Source: Rattus norvegicus
Taxonomy: Eukaryota > Chordata > Mammalia > Rodentia > Muridae
Direction of reading: 5' to 3'
Length of the DNA: 64,000 bases
NCBI RefSeq assembly: GCF_036323735.1
Contig: NC_086033.1
Location: forward strand, 5,786,968 to 5,850,967
Position 1 is the first letter of the stretch. Each line of letters begins with the position of its first letter. This document shows positions 35,245 to 47,586 of the stretch, one piece after another. The position numbers and the translations under genes were made by a program. The notes under the pieces are model-generated. The model was not told the DNA's origin. It ran no database searches and was given only the letters and a program-made list of their open reading frames with translations.

Positions 35245-35750
35245 GTCCACCAAAACTAGATAAGAGGGATGAAGCTAAGAAGTGCAGGCTGACATGTACT
35301 AGATATAGATCTCTCCTGAAAGACACAGCCAGAACATGTCAAATACAGAGTCAACTGCCAGAAGCAAACCACTGAACTGAGAACGGGACACCTATTGGAG
35401 GAATTAGGGAAAGGACTGAAGGAGCTGAAGGGGCTTGCAACCCCATAAGAACCAACCAGACCTTCCAGGGACCAAACCACTACCCAAAGACTACACATGG
35501 ACTGACCCTGCATAGGTAGCAGTAAATAGCATTGTTGGGGCAACACTGGAAGGGGAAGCCTTTGGTACTACCAAGGTTGAACCCCCAGTGAAGGGAATTT
35601 TGGAGAGGGCAGTAATGAGGGTAGGGTGGGGAGGGTACACCCATTTAGAACGGGAAGAGGAGGGGTTAGGGGGCTGATGCACAGGAAACCGGGAAAAGGA
35701 ATAACATTTGAAATGTAAATAAGAAATGCCCAATTTAATAAAAATGGGAG
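35045..35750 (+). mobile_element. L1 3' end, forward orientation
   Basis: The same L1 region as the preceding element but from another, more diverged copy: 'ctccttctttaaagggggaa' through 'aggaaaccgggaaaaggaat' and 'aaatgtaaataagaaatgcc'. A TATC-type tract at 35155-35245 has replaced the usual ATATATA segment. Confidence 0.92.
35155..35245. repeat. (TCTA)n microsatellite
   Basis: More than twenty TCTA/TCTG units embedded in the L1. Confidence 0.97.
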
Positions 35751-35779
35751 AAAAAGAACAACAACAAACAAACCAACAA

Positions 35780-35965
35780 AAACAATAGAGAAAATGTTCC
35801 AGGGGCAGTGCAGGGGAATAGTGGTGAACAATAAGGGGGATGTATAGGGGATACACATATGGGGAAGGGAGAGGAAAGGGAATGGGGGCTTAAGGAAGGA
35901 AACAAGGATGGGGAATAACGTTTGAAATGTAAGTAAAGAGATATATATATAATAAAAAATTTTAA
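35780..35965 (+). mobile_element. Second L1 3'-UTR fragment
   Basis: The G-rich 3'-UTR ('ggggcagtgcaggggaatag' ... 'aacgtttgaaatgtaagtaa') ends in ATATATAATAAAAAA. Confidence 0.75.
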
Positions 35966-36095
35966 AAATATCGTTTCTCCAAAATTGCTGGAATTCAATA
36001 AATCTGCAGTTATAACCGATGCTTTATTACAAGGAATGCAGAGGCATACAGCTCTGTGTGTCCTGATCGCTTTTTATATTCCCACACTGAATGGT

Positions 36096-36101
36096 TTTAT
36101 T
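36096..36101 (-). terminator. Candidate poly(A) signal of type A gene
   Basis: AATAAA on the minus strand in the context GGAAATAAAAC, conserved with 19642-19647. It lies about 1.7 kb past exon 5. Confidence 0.4.
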
Positions 36102-36379
36102 TCCTCTAATGTATTAGAGAAATACTTCTCTGTTTCTCCTTTGTCTGTCATTATAAAGGAAGCTAAATTTGTGAGCCCCAGGATAAAGCAAGGATATTTT
36201 TCATCATGAAGGTGGGTTCCACAGAGCATGACAAACTGTCTACATCAAGAGCACAGTTTCCTGTGCAGCTCTGGCTGGCTGTGAACTGATGGTGAAGCCT
36301 AAGCTGCATGAGACTTGCAGAAAACCACTGTTGCCTTACACTTGTGCTGTTACAGGAGGAAGAACCGCACACGCCTCAG

Positions 36380-37796
36380 GACGGTCTTGTGAGTGAGGGA
36401 TTAAAGGTCACATTTTTATTTATAGACAAACATTAATTTATTTAAGAAAATTTTAAAGTGGGGAGTCAATGAGTTCAATGTATATAGCCTTAAGAATATA
36501 GCATATTAATTTAAAAACTAATGTTAACAAATAAATAACAAAACTTCAAATGTAAACAAATAAAACCAAATGCATAAAACAACCAAATTTCAAACTAAAA
36601 ACTAAATATAACAAGTAAATTAGTCAGCATTCAATTCCTGCTGATTTTTCAACATATAACTCCAGCCTGTTGCTGGCCTTGCAAACACAGCAGAACGGCA
36701 GGTAAGATGGTAAAAATCTCTTCAAGAGGAATGTAGATGCCTCATTCGGTGTAGTTGGTTGTTGGTGGACAAGTCGTCAAAAGGTTAAACGTGAGGCATG
36801 TTCCATGCCACATCTCAAGTTCTTTCAAATTCAGCCCAGGATTGCTATGGTTACAAGGACTGAGATGCGGGAGGTGGTGTCAATCTTTGCACCCTCAGTG
36901 CTCCTGGTGGACAGTCCTGTCTCTGAGAGCTGTAGTCCTGGTCTGGGCCCTGGGAAAGCTTCTGCTGCAGTTTTCAGACCTAGGGGTGGAAAAGGCCTGG
37001 TGAGGACCTGCCATGCCACTTATCCCATACACAGCAGCACAATTCAGCAGGACAATGCAGAATAATCTTTCATCTGAGGTCATTCACTCATGCCCAAGAG
37101 AGAAGGGTAAGAGATCCCACAGGCCTGCATATTTTCTCAGCTTTTCAAAATGCTAAAAATCGAACAGTGAAAAGCAGATAATTCCAATCGTACATATATA
37201 TTATATTTTAATATCATGTTACAATGTCTAAATGTCATTTGAGGAGAGATATGAACAACCTAGAAAACAATAGGAAGGCCTTGGAAGCTTGGCCATGTCT
37301 GCAATGAAGACTATTATTATTCCTCCAGTGCAGGAATATGCCTGGGGTCCACCTGACAACCTCAATGTCTGCAAAGACCCAGAGAAACAATATCTCAAGA
37401 AGTACATGCACACTGAAGTGATATTATATTTGGCAAGAATATGGTGCATGGAAATCTTGCCAAGACTAAGCATTGAACTCTAAAGGAGATTCTCATGCAG
37501 AAAATAAACTGTACCACTCCTCTGTTTATGGGTATCGTAAAACTATTTATGGGGAGACTTAAAGGCACTGGGCTCAGATAATAAAAGAGAGCTCAGACTG
37601 GAGGGATCAGTACACAGTAGCCAGAATCTCTATGGATCACATACACTTCATGGACAGAATTTCTTTTAAATGCACAAGAATAATATTCTGAGCTGCTCCT
37701 AGCTGACAGATGCTGAGAACTATGGAGAAAGTCACACACCCAATAAGACAGTTTATAAGTACAGGGAATCTACTTGGGTCCTCTCATCCTGTGCTT
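36380..37796. other. Type A downstream region
   Basis: AT-rich sequence (36420-36650) is followed by a GC-richer stretch. Overlapping frames at 36755-37083 and 37228-37483 are short, and I do not recognise them. This may be type A 3'-UTR or flank. Confidence 0.4.
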
Positions 37797-37916
37797 TCAA
37801 ACCATCTCAGTGACACCGAAATGATGCTGCATCTTCTCAGACAAGGCCTTTTGCTCAGTGACCAGTTTTTTCTGATTCAGGGGGTCCTGCAGACTTTCCT
37901 CCATTCTCTCCTCATC
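37797..37916 (-). CDS. Type A gene, candidate exon 5
   Basis: After an acceptor (TTCTAACGACCAG) the minus strand reads a takusan/SPEER-like C-terminal segment in one frame: DEERMEESLQDPLNQKKLVT, then EQKALSEKMQHHFG, then TGA. That frame needs phase 0 from exon 4, but exon 4 as it stands ends in phase 2. Spliced literally, exon 5 would give RMRREWRKVCRTP and stop at about 37872. Confidence 0.55.
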   Translation of the reverse strand, partial: DEERMEESLQDPLNQKKLVTEQKALSEKMQHHFGVTEMV

Positions 37917-39417
37917 CTGGTCGTTAGAAGATTATATTGTCCATGGAGACAGGAATGTATACAGACACAGACAGACAGACACCCAGACATACACACTTTT
38001 GAAATCACCCAAATATATTTGTTCACACATACAAGTAGAGTATTTTGCAGAATGTGGTTAGTTTCCCAGTTAATGGTAATAGAAGAGATCACCCAGTCTA
38101 CTATTGTGGCATAAGAAAAAAAAAACCTGGAATGGGGTAAGTACACAGTGAGCATAGCCTAAAGACAGCTCAGCCAATAAAGTATATTCCCCTGAAAATC
38201 AGAAATTAGAAATGTGACATCTAGGCCTGTTAGCCAAGCCTGCTTAGCAAGTTCACAAGGCTGTGCACAGGAGGCTGATTTCAGGAAACAGAGCACTGGG
38301 GGGGGGGGGGGGCAGGTGAGCTTCTTCAGTCCTCTGCTCACTGTTTCCCAGTGCATGCAAAGTGAGCTGCATTTTCCAATATGAGGTCCCTTTACCATAC
38401 AGTACCTGACAGGGGAGCCAAACTACCAGCACAAACAGCTAGGAAATCTCCATAACCACAATCCAAGGTAAAACTTGGACTGGGATGCTATCAGATATAA
38501 TTCCAGTAAGAGAAGGCTAATTCAAAGCCAAATGCTGGCAGGTATAATCAAACTCAGCCGCAGTCCATGGAAGGGCTGGACAACATTGTACCTTTTCACT
38601 TTCTGACTGATGGACATCTGGGTAATTTTGCTTCATGGCTGCTCTGAGGTGAACCACTACAACACTAATGTACCACAGTTTCTCTGCTCACACCTACTTC
38701 TTGTTCTGGAATCGCTGTGTCAAAAGGTTGTACTTTCACAAGAGTTGTACATGGCTTCTCACAGGGCTACCCATTTGACACCTCCAGCAATGTCTGAGGG
38801 TCATCACTGTTCTAAACCCTCCTTACAGATGATTTTCACTCACATCAAATGATTTTGAATAACAATGGTTAAGAGTGCCACAACACAACACAGGGTGAGT
38901 GCTGTGGACTATTTTGAGCCTAAGTTTCTGTCTGAGGCAAAGATGTGATTCCACCTCAGCATAACTCCTGGACATCTTCTGCTTGCAGATTCAACTCTAA
39001 GCAAATTAATCTTTCAATTAACAAATTCCAGGCCAAACTCCAAAGCCAAGGTATATTCAACCAATTAGGCCAATCTGGAAAGAAAGTGGTGGCAGGTAAT
39101 GATTAACATAACCAGGATGCTGAGAAGACACAACAAGCCACATGACCTTCCAGTGTTACTATACACCGAGAGCAAAGAAGGCAGAAGAGCCCTGAGTCAG
39201 CAGTTTCTATACTGAGGTATATAGATTTCACACGGCAGCCTCTCCTCACATCCCTGTACCCTATTCCTGAGTTTTTCTCCAAGTAATGTCAATGTTGATG
39301 AATAGTTTTCCCAGTGTAAATAATTTCAATAGTGATCAAGACCCCATTAAGAACAGTTTAAAACTAATTGGAAAAATTGTGTTTCCTCTTCTTTCTCTCT
39401 CCCTCCCTCTCTCTCTC

Positions 39418-39493
<76 letters not shown>

Positions 39494-41590
39494 AATAGAG
39501 ATGAGGCAAAGGAAATGTTTCAAGTGAGAGCTTAGACATTGCTATCCATCCCTTATGGAGTAAACCTGTGTAGGGAATGCACTTCTTCGGCACACTAGGT
39601 TGGGAGAGTTGGAGAAAAATTTCCCTTTAATCCTCACATATCTCACACAAACCCTCACCCTGAGAGAAGTCTTTCTTACATCCCTGTTCATCCAGTCAGC
39701 TCCAGGACATAAGCCACAGGAAAGAACACTAAAACACTGACATAAAACAGGACGGACAAACTGCTTCTCAAGCTCTGTCACTGTAAACCACGATTTGGAC
39801 AGGCAGAAGGGAAGATTTTCAATGTACGGGGAAAAGGAGAGAAAGTCCAGAAGCCCCATCATAATTGACAATGAGAGCCATCTTTTGGCAATTGAACTGA
39901 ACTCTAATCAGTTCTGTGCACTACAAAGATGGCTACCTCATGGCATGTAAGTGTGCAGTGTGTGATCAACAGATCCCCCTTAAGGAAATGCATTTTCTAG
40001 TTGAGCAGGAGGATTTGGTTGTCAATCCTCCAGTTTCTTGCATGAAGCTAACATCACAGAAAGTTTTGTAAATGTTCAAAGAGATGAACAACTGGATGAG
40101 ACCTAGGAGAGTGTCTGGATAAGGTGGAGAAAGGTTAAACTGGTTTGACTTGGTTTATGCTTAGATATCAGGAAAACCTGCCCTTGATGCGTCATTCATC
40201 CTACCTGAGGCTGCTTTTTACACGGATTTTCATACTGGCTTCCCCACAGATCCTTGTTGTTTCCTTAATGGACTCTTCCAGTGCAATCTGTTCCCATAGA
40301 AGCTCCCTGTTCTCATGCCGTGCTCTCTGGGCATTGTTCTTCAGCTCAAACAACTCAGTTAGGAGGGGGCAGAAGCTGCGGCTGAGACACAAAGAAAAAA
40401 TGGTGACTCCCAGCCAGTCTCCAACTTCCTCCCACTTCTCCAAGTCCATTGCTCCTTCTAGGGTCCTGATCGGAAGAGAGCCCCAGATTATAGTCCAAGT
40501 CCAGAGTAGCCATGGAGCATGACCTAGAGTCAGGTCAAATGGAGAAAAGAGCAACATTCCAGAAGACTCAGGGCACTACTCAAAAACCTGACACCATTGA
40601 TTCAAGTTTTTCCCAGAAGAGGACTTAATCCCCATGTGTGCTTATTTGTCCATTTTATTAGAATGTCGCTTGGAGGCCAATCTTTCTGTGTCCTGTGTGT
40701 CCTAGAGCCTTCCTTAGACACAGGCTTCCTGGTCTGCTTCAAACACTATAAAGCCTGATCCTCACTTTACTTCAAACATAAGAATGGGCTGACACATGCT
40801 GTGCCTTGTGCTGGGGTCACAGCCTTGTAAGTTACTCACCAGTACCAGTCATTTTCCAGTGTGAGGTGTGTACATTTGACCAAAGCTCTATTGACCTGCT
40901 CGCTCATTTTCTTCATGTCGGTCATCACTTCCTCGTGCTGCTTCGTGAGCATCTCGGACTCAAAGTTGTTCCTGTGGTAAGGCATGGTCCAAGGATGAAA
41001 TAACATTATGAATGAAGGATTCAAGAATTACATGAATTCAGACTGAATCCTGAACTACCCCAGCCTAGGACATGCCACATCTTGATCCTTGGTATTGCGT
41101 CCATTTGCTATTTATAAGTTTATTATTATGGACACAGGGACAGCAGTGCCAGCAAACAAAAGGAGGGAGCTGATTTGCTTGAGCTCCCTGAGGGAGTTTG
41201 AAGGAATTGACTAGCTTGCCAAGAACATTCGAGGACCCTGTGCCACGATCCAGGCTCCAACTTAAACCCATGAAGACTATTCTCCTGTTCTTAGGTAACA
41301 ATTCTCAATCATAGAATCTATTGCTACATGAAAACCCAAAGGAACATGAACAGTATTTACAGGGAAAAGAATTTATAACACGCACCAGGAGATTCCCATG
41401 TGCATCCACCTGAGCAGATGTGAAATGTTCTACTGCTCACAGTGAGGCTCTCACCCTCATCATTATCATGCCATGGAAATTGACACAGGATAATTCTCAG
41501 GACAAATCAGAACATAGAATACCCAGATCTTAAGTGATACACAAAAACACACTCACACATGCATACACACACACATACTCACACAAAACA

Positions 41591-41649
<59 letters not shown>

Positions 41650-43168
41650 AAATACAATTAGAATGCCAATTAAATACAAGGCTGTGGCATTATCTCCAAA
41701 TACAGTGAATATAATCAGAGAACACCAATGATCCCCTGTTGTCATTCCTGTCACACACTATGCGGCAACAAGTGGGATTAGGCCCCTCCAGCTCTTCACA
41801 GGACCTACTGAACCCAAAGCACCTCCACGTCAATTACAACAATGATTGGTCATAATCAGAGCACCTAGAAATTCCCACAAGCCAACACCTGTCCAGGCTT
41901 CTTAAACCACACACCTAGAGCTCACACACTAGTACACTCACTCCCAGACTGTGATTCAGGCCACAGGCTATTATTTACGTTTGTAAAAATAGCCTGTGCC
42001 ACCATCTCTTTCCCATCTGGACTTCACATTCTGATGCAATCAGGAAAGTGATTTTGACCATGAGGACACCCTGGAGTTGTAGCCTACTGTGATGTGAGGA
42101 AATGTGGATTTAACAGAAGTTGCATTGTGACTACCTGTCATTTAAATTCTTTCCCGGGTAATCTGCCAGGATTCTCCTGAGTTCATCTCTCTCCTTCTGC
42201 ATCTTCTGGAGAGCAATTTTGATGTTCTCCAGACGCTTCATTCTCTCCTCCTCAACAGGTGTCATGGAGGGTTGGGATGATGCCTTCTGATCAGACTCTG
42301 TAGGTAGATAAACACCAGTGAACAGGCATATATGTGGACACAGTGTCAAGGAAAACTATGCTTAGTCTAAAACAGAAGTCTGAGGATGAACAGTTCTACA
42401 GATACAGTGAATCCCTGACAGAGCAAGAAAGCTATCTTTAAGCTGAACTCAGCTAGGTCCCTGTTCCCCACCATCATCGCCATAGGATGACATATGCCAT
42501 CATAGATATAGACCATACCTCCTAAAGCCATTCCTCTGGCACTGAAATTCTAAAGCTGGCCTAAACAAGAAGAATTGGAGGACGTTCTCAGCTAATGTCT
42601 GATGTGAGGCAGGTAAGTCCTTGAGTTCAAACTGCTTAACATCTTGAATCCCTAATCATGTGTGTTCAAGGACAAAGTAACTGAGACCTTGATATATGAC
42701 CAGGAGAGTATCCCTCTTGGCATCAATTACCCAAGTAATCTACAGGACACTGCTGAGAATGAAGTGTTTCAACAGCCGATCCTGTTATTCTTTGTTATTC
42801 TTATAAAGGCTCATCCTGGTATTCTTTGACACTTCCCATGGCGTTAAAGAGATCCAAGGAAAGCCCCTTGACATATAACAGTTCTTGGTTTTCTGTCAAA
42901 CTAATGATCAGAAATTGTTGAATCTGGGTCAGCCATTTAGGAAGACTGAGGCTCTAAATCATACGTCCTACTCCTGGAAGGACCAGCTCAAGCCAACCTC
43001 CTCCAGGAATCCCCCTTGCCCTGCCCAGTACTCACTTGACCTCCTCAAGGACCTTTCCATTCGTCTTCTTCTCCAACGTGATGGAGGGCTGGCCTCCCTC
43101 TGCCTTGGTCTGGTGCCTGTATGGATATGATTGTCCCTCCGAAAGAGACTGAGGATCCTGGAGAACAT
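37797..43168 (-). CDS. Takusan/SPEER-like type A gene, unit 2: full exon set
   Basis: Five minus-strand exons with GT-AG borders: 43036-43168, 42135-42297, 40840-40971, 40205-40381 and candidate 37797-37916. Exons 1 to 4 read 201 codons without a stop. Order: an arginine-rich N-terminus (MFSRILSLFRRDN, RRRRMERSLRR), then three charged coiled-coil segments including ENIKIALQKMQKERDELRRI, MLTKQHEEVMTDMKKM and LKNNAQRARHENREL. This is the DLG5-like takusan architecture with phases 1, 2, 2, 2. It is colinear with the type B gene 20 kb away. The family is rodent-expanded; alpha-takusan members bind the PSD-95 scaffold and SPEER members are testis-expressed. Near the end of exon 4 the frame appears shifted relative to the family Lys-Gln-Gln stretch, so the C-terminus may be novel. 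Partner or function is inferred from the family only. Confidence 0.75.
38299..38312. repeat. Poly(G) run
   Basis: Fourteen consecutive G on the plus strand within type A intron 4. Confidence 0.95.
39405..39488. repeat. Compound (CT)n(AT)n microsatellite
   Basis: About 20 CT units switch directly into about 19 AT units. Confidence 0.97.
40205..40381 (-). CDS. Type A gene, unit 2, exon 4
   Basis: 177 bases between TTTGTGTCTCAG and GTAGGA. Reads RSFCPLLTELFELKNNAQRA, then HENRELLWEQIALEES, and ends ICGEASMKIRVKSSLR. The first part aligns with type B exon 4. The last ten codons do not match in this frame, but a neighbouring frame gives KKQPQ just before the donor, like the Lys-Gln-Gln end of relatives. 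Confidence 0.82.
40840..40971 (-). CDS. Type A gene, unit 2, exon 3
   Basis: 132 bases between TTACCACAG and GTGAGT, encoding NNFESEMLTKQHEEVMTDMK, then KMSEQVNRALVKC, then LENDWY. It matches the DLG5 segment around 'YERLKIQ...MSDLQ' and the equally long type B exon 3. Confidence 0.88.
41594..41650. repeat. (CT)n microsatellite in type A intron 2
   Basis: Nearly perfect CT repeat with one TTT interruption. It explains the Ser-Leu and Arg-Glu frames. Confidence 0.97.
42135..42297 (-). CDS. Type A gene, unit 2, exon 2
   Basis: 163 bases between TATCTACCTACAG and GTAGTC. Reads SDQKASSQPSMTPVEEERMK, then RLENIKIALQKMQKERDELR, then PGKNLNDR. One codon longer than type B exon 2. The RxRDELxRIL core is the takusan/DLG5 signature. 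Confidence 0.88.
43036..43168 (-). CDS. Type A gene, unit 2, exon 1
   Basis: 44 codons plus one base, donor GTGAGT. MFSRILSLFRRDNHIHTGTR, then a basic tail. ATG at 43168 is preferred; an in-frame ATG at 43186 would add MCSPGG. Confidence 0.82.
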
Positions 43169-43236
43169 GCCTCCTGGGGAACACATTAGGAAAAGAAGGG
43201 AAATCGCTCAGGCAGTTGGTGTCACCACAACACTGG

Positions 43237-43308
43237 TGACATCACAGAACATTCTAGTGTCTCCTGGATACAAGAGAATTTCCAGGGAAGACACTACCGG
43301 TGATGTCA
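43237..43308 (-). promoter_or_regulatory. Paired CRE-like sites upstream of type A exon 1 (unit 2)
   Basis: TGACATCA at 43237-43244 and TGATGTCA at 43301-43308, in the same positions relative to the ATG as in the other promoters. Confidence 0.45.
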
Positions 43309-43908
43309 GTGGGAAATGCCATAGCTTACTTGCTAACTACCTCTACCAGACTGACCAGGTTCTGCAGTGGCTTTTCCAGAGACTCACTTTTGAGCCAGGA
43401 ACACCCATTCGCTCACTCTCCTTCCAGAGCTTCAGAGTTCTCACTGCTTCATTACAACTCAGTTGCTGAGGAGAGGGAGAGTTGTATCAGGCCTTGAAAT
43501 GGATAGAACATCTTTGTTAACAGCCAAAGATCTAAAGACCGTGGATGATGGATATTCTTCTTCCTGAAATGTATAAACCCCAGGGTCCATGCATGTGACA
43601 AATAGTCCAATTCCCACAATTTTTACTGTTCTCCAGAGGCCAATATTTTTTTCCTACACCTTTAAATGTATGCAAGCTGGAGTATGTTGTTTCATGGAGT
43701 GTACCTTGAGAGGGGGCATGGTTTCAATATATTCACCCATGTTTTTTCCTGAAATCTCTGTCTTACCATCCCATTTTGTGCAATGGAAACTCCCTTTTCC
43801 TGGCAAAATGCTTCTCAGGTATAGGGCAAACATCAAATTGTAATCTTTCTGTCCATTCTTAAAGTTAAAATCCCCAAAAGTGAGGGAACTGAGACCCAAG
43901 CCAGAGCC

Positions 43909-44036
43909 ATGGAGGGGCAAAATGCAGAGGTGCTGCTGGCCAAGGAAGAGCAGGAGGAAGTAGAGAAGCTTTAGCACAGCATGGTGCACAGGGAGCTAGA
44001 ACTGGAGTTCGACCTGGGCAACCTGCTGGCTTCACT
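43909..44036 (+). pseudogene. Rrs1-ps: Rrs1 5' coding fragment, unit 2
   Basis: Twin of 1323-1454 with the same internal TAG after EKL. The downstream TGA is absent here, because an extra A shifts the 3' end. It keeps FDLGNLLAS. Confidence 0.82.
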
Positions 44037-44906
44037 CAAGAGGACCTACAGGGTGCTTAACCATCATTTATAACTCGGTATCTGGTGCCCTCCTCTGGCC
44101 ACCGAGGGAACTGCATTCAGAGCAACCACAGACAAAAGTCAGCCAAAGAACAATTCACCAAAATAAATAAAAATGAATACATTTTTCTTTCGAAAAGCCA
44201 TACACATGTATGGTCAAGTCAAACAAAACCCAAGGAAACACAAGAAATGAAATATTTCACAACAACCCAAGAGTGCAAGAAACAGCATAAAAACAATCTC
44301 TTAAACCTATAATCATTCTATATGTATTTCTTGAAATAGCAGTTGGAGGAAGCAGGCTGTCATGCTCTTATAAGTTCCATAGCCCCATTAACCCTTGTCA
44401 CAGTCTCCACCTGTTTGACTTTTTCTTAAGCACAAATATGTACGAGTTAGAATCCCGAGTCTGTCTGTGATCAGACTGTAAACTGTAGTCAATGTAACAC
44501 TGGCAATCATTAGCCACAATCTTCAAGTTTCCCTCCTAACCCCAGAGCACAAGCATAACTTTGGAAAGCAAAACTCACCCTCCACCAAACTATCTATCCT
44601 CCAAAATCCAGTCTCTCCAAAACACCAAGTCCATTCCTCATGCTATAAAGTATGGCAGCCAAGCCTTGCATATGAAGGAACGATGGTGCAGGCTCTAATA
44701 CCTCAGCAAAGAGACATTTCCCTAAATTCTTTTAAAGTCCGGTTTCCATGATAAGAGTTATATTAAAATATTATCCCAATCTAGACCTGTTTCCCTGGCT
44801 TGGCTCATGCCACATGTTGTCTACAATGACTCCAGTTTTAAGCCAACTTTCTGTTACCAATGTTAAAAATTTTAACCATACCCAATAACTTAAAAGCCAG
44901 TGACCT

Positions 44907-45008
44907 GGGGTTGGGGATTTAACTCAGTGGTAGAGCTCTTGCCTAGGTAGCGCAAGGCCCTGGGTTTGGTCCCCAGCTCAGAAAAAAAGAACCAAAAAAA
45001 AAAAAAAA
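44907..45008 (+). mobile_element. ID SINE, unit 2 only
   Basis: Full-length ID with A tail. Near-perfect target duplication aaaagccagtgacct / aaaagccagtaacct flanks it. The unit-1 empty site is at about 2430. Confidence 0.96.
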
Positions 45009-46065
45009 GCCAGTAACCTATAGCCAAGACATGTAGAGCGTATTATACATTTAAAACCAAACAGAAAAAAATGAAGTGATTATACATATCTTTAGTATTT
45101 AGATCAAATACCATTTTTACTTTTTGTAGCTATCATTTTAAATGAAGCACCTTGTTACCTGTTGAATCCAATAATCACAGTCACAGATTTCTCTAAGAGA
45201 AACAGACACCAGCTCCCTTACCATAGTAGCTTTGAAGCTACTTGCACCTTTAAGACCAGCTAGTGTACACATTTAGCCAGCCCCCAGTTATCTAGGATGC
45301 AGGGCTCCAAAGGTCAATTGAAACTGTTTTTATTTATTTGTTCTTTTCTTGAAAGGACTTAAAACTAAATCAAGGGGGGAATCAACCAGCATTTAAAGTT
45401 TTCACCATTTTTTCTTTTAAGCATGAAACACAAAACATTCAAGCAACGAGAAGCAAAACCCAGACATAAATTGACATCCGTGGACAGCTTGGTGCAACAA
45501 GGACAGACAATACACATAGAGGGAAGGAGCTAGATGGTGTCCCACCAAAAGGACCCAGATATTCTTCTTAACGGACCCAGAACCAGAAATAAGCACTTCT
45601 CTAATAGGAGTCAGCAAGGAGGCAGGATGTCCCTAGGAGAGCTCTTAAAAAGCTTAATCTCATTTTCCTTCTTTTGCCAAAGCATCTGTGGAGAGTCTGG
45701 GAGGACTGTTTTTCTCAAACCATTTTCTCTCTTGTCTAGGGTGTAAACTGTCTCTAATCAGGGTCCAAAGACTAAAAGCATCTATGAGAATTGACTTTGC
45801 TTCTCTAGATTTTAGCATAAATCTAAAAGAACACGTACACAAAAACATTTTACCATTATTACCTGGTCCCTTTTTACAAGGTTTATTCACCACTATCCCA
45901 AATCTTTATTTTCTTTTGCATGTGCTTTCAATTCCCACGGTCCTTCTGTATCCTGCTTACTGGGACCTTTCCTGGCCCATTTTCCCCAATGTGTCCCTCC
46001 TTCACTGGCCGGCTTCCTGGGACCATCTCATCAGGTTGTCCTCTCTTTCCCGATCTTGGTGGGAC
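45009..46065. other. Non-coding DNA, unit 2
   Basis: Counterpart of 2440-3590. I see no gene. It lacks about 100 bases present in unit 1 near 2710-2810. Confidence 0.55.
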
Positions 46066-46493
46066 CTCCATTTGATGATGCCTGTGTCATCAGGACACTG
46101 AGGACCGGGCATAGGCCTATAAGAGTTAAGAAGAAACACACACTTGGGTCATTCGTGTTAAAAGAATGCTCTCCGGGCTTTACTGAGATCTCCTTATATA
46201 CCAGAGGCAAAAGCCGTGGAAAAACAATAAAGCAGGTGAAAATCCCCAACCAGAAAAGTAAGAAAACAGGAGAAGTCTGCATCGTGGCAAGTCCTGGCCC
46301 CAACACAGGGGCATAAACAACTTCTTAACATCAATAAGCTGAAAGGCTCAGCAAGAGGAATGGGTGCCATGGAAGGTCCTGGCCCCAAATCAGGGTCCGA
46401 GAGCAGCTGCCAAGAGTGTAAACAACTTTTGGCCACAGCAGGCTGAAAGGCACAGCGAGGGGGAAGGGAAACACTCCAAGGTAGGGCCCAACA
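46065..46493 (-). mobile_element. ERV LTR-like element, unit 2
   Basis: Twin of 3590-4018, beginning TGTTGGGCCC on the minus strand with the same TATATAAGG box. Confidence 0.5.
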
Positions 46494-46499
46494 GGCTAA

Positions 46500-47440
46500 T
46501 ATAAAAATGTATTTGAAAAACTAAAACACTATATATCAAGAAAAATAATTAAAATGTGCTACATATCTAAGCACAACATTCATAATAGAAAAAACTCAAA
46601 TGACTGAGAAATTCATAAGAAATATTCATCATTCTTGTATATCACACAAATGCAAATCAAAATTACTCTGAGATCACTTTTCATATTAGTCAGTATGACT
46701 AAGGTTAATAACACGTGTGACAACTCAAGCTGACTGGGTTATGGAGCAAGGTGAACATTCATACTCTCCTGGTGGAAAGGCAAACTTCTACAGCAACTTC
46801 AGAGATCAGTATGATGGTTCTTCAGGAAGGTGAAAATTGTTGTACCTTAAGATACAACTCCAGGTCTCATGTCCAGATGTTGGTTCATCCTAGAATAGAG
46901 ACCTTGGCTCACCCATGTTCACTGAAGCTCGTTTATAATACTTAGGATTTGGAAATATTTAAGTTGTCCCTTAACGGACGAATGCATAAAGAAAATGTGG
47001 TGCATTTACAGACTGCATTTCTGCTTAACAATTACAAAAGGCAAAAAGGAAGCATGCAATATGCAGGACAATGAATGGATCTAGTAAAAGTCATTCTGGA
47101 TGCGGTAATCCAGGCTGAAAAAGACAAATGGGATACATATTCACCTAAATATGGATGTTAGCTGTTGATTCTTCAATCTGTGTAACTGTATGATCAGTTT
47201 AGTGTAAGGGTCTAGGGACGTGGGCCAGACTGTCCTCATTTAGGGAAGTACAAGTTCACTCATGGATTGCTGAGGGACACTATCAGGGATAGGAATGTGA
47301 AATGTGAAGAGACAGGGAGAGGGCAGCAATGGAGGGAACATAGAGAGGGACAGCTAAAATGAGGCACTGTATCAAAGCCTAAGAGAGTAGAAACCCTAAT
47401 TGCTTTTTAAATTGTTTTATAAAGGTAACTAATGCAAGGA
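46500..47440 (+). mobile_element. Old L1 ORF2 3' relic, unit 2
   Basis: Twin of 4025-4960. Confidence 0.75.
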
Positions 47441-47586
47441 GAGAAGTTAAAATGGTGACTGGGTTCATCTATGTGAAATTTCAATAATAAGTAAGTCACA
47501 ACAATTATGGAGTTTGACTTTCAATGAACCTGTTACAGATAATGAATATCTAGTCCTTTTGGAGACATCTGTCACCATCTATTATA

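Larger units (their letters stand above)
37917..40204 (-). other. Type A intron 4
   Basis: 2.3 kb between exon 5 acceptor and exon 4 donor. It contains the poly(G) run and the (CT)n(AT)n tract at 39405-39488. No other exon with family similarity was found. Confidence 0.5.

Noticed and set aside
35150..35250. CRISPR-like short repeats
   Set aside because: It is a simple TCTA microsatellite without spacers, and the DNA is mammalian.
34798..35375. 153-codon frame ending in Tyr-Leu-Ser-Ile repeats
   Set aside because: It crosses the head-to-head L1 junction and the TCTA microsatellite, so it is not a gene.
37289..37483. 64-codon plus-strand frame (IIIPPVQEYAWGPPDNLN region), possible retrocopy
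   Set aside because: It looks protein-like but I could not assign it to any family, and no second copy in the window allows a conservation test.
39286..39498. Open frame rich in Ser-Leu and Tyr-Ile repeats
   Set aside because: It is a translation of the (CT)n(AT)n microsatellite, with no conserved flanks.
40145..40522. 125-codon plus-strand frame
   Set aside because: It is antisense to type A exon 4.
41530..41754. Arg-Glu repeat frame, possible charged protein
   Set aside because: It is the reverse reading of the (CT)n tract in type A intron 2.
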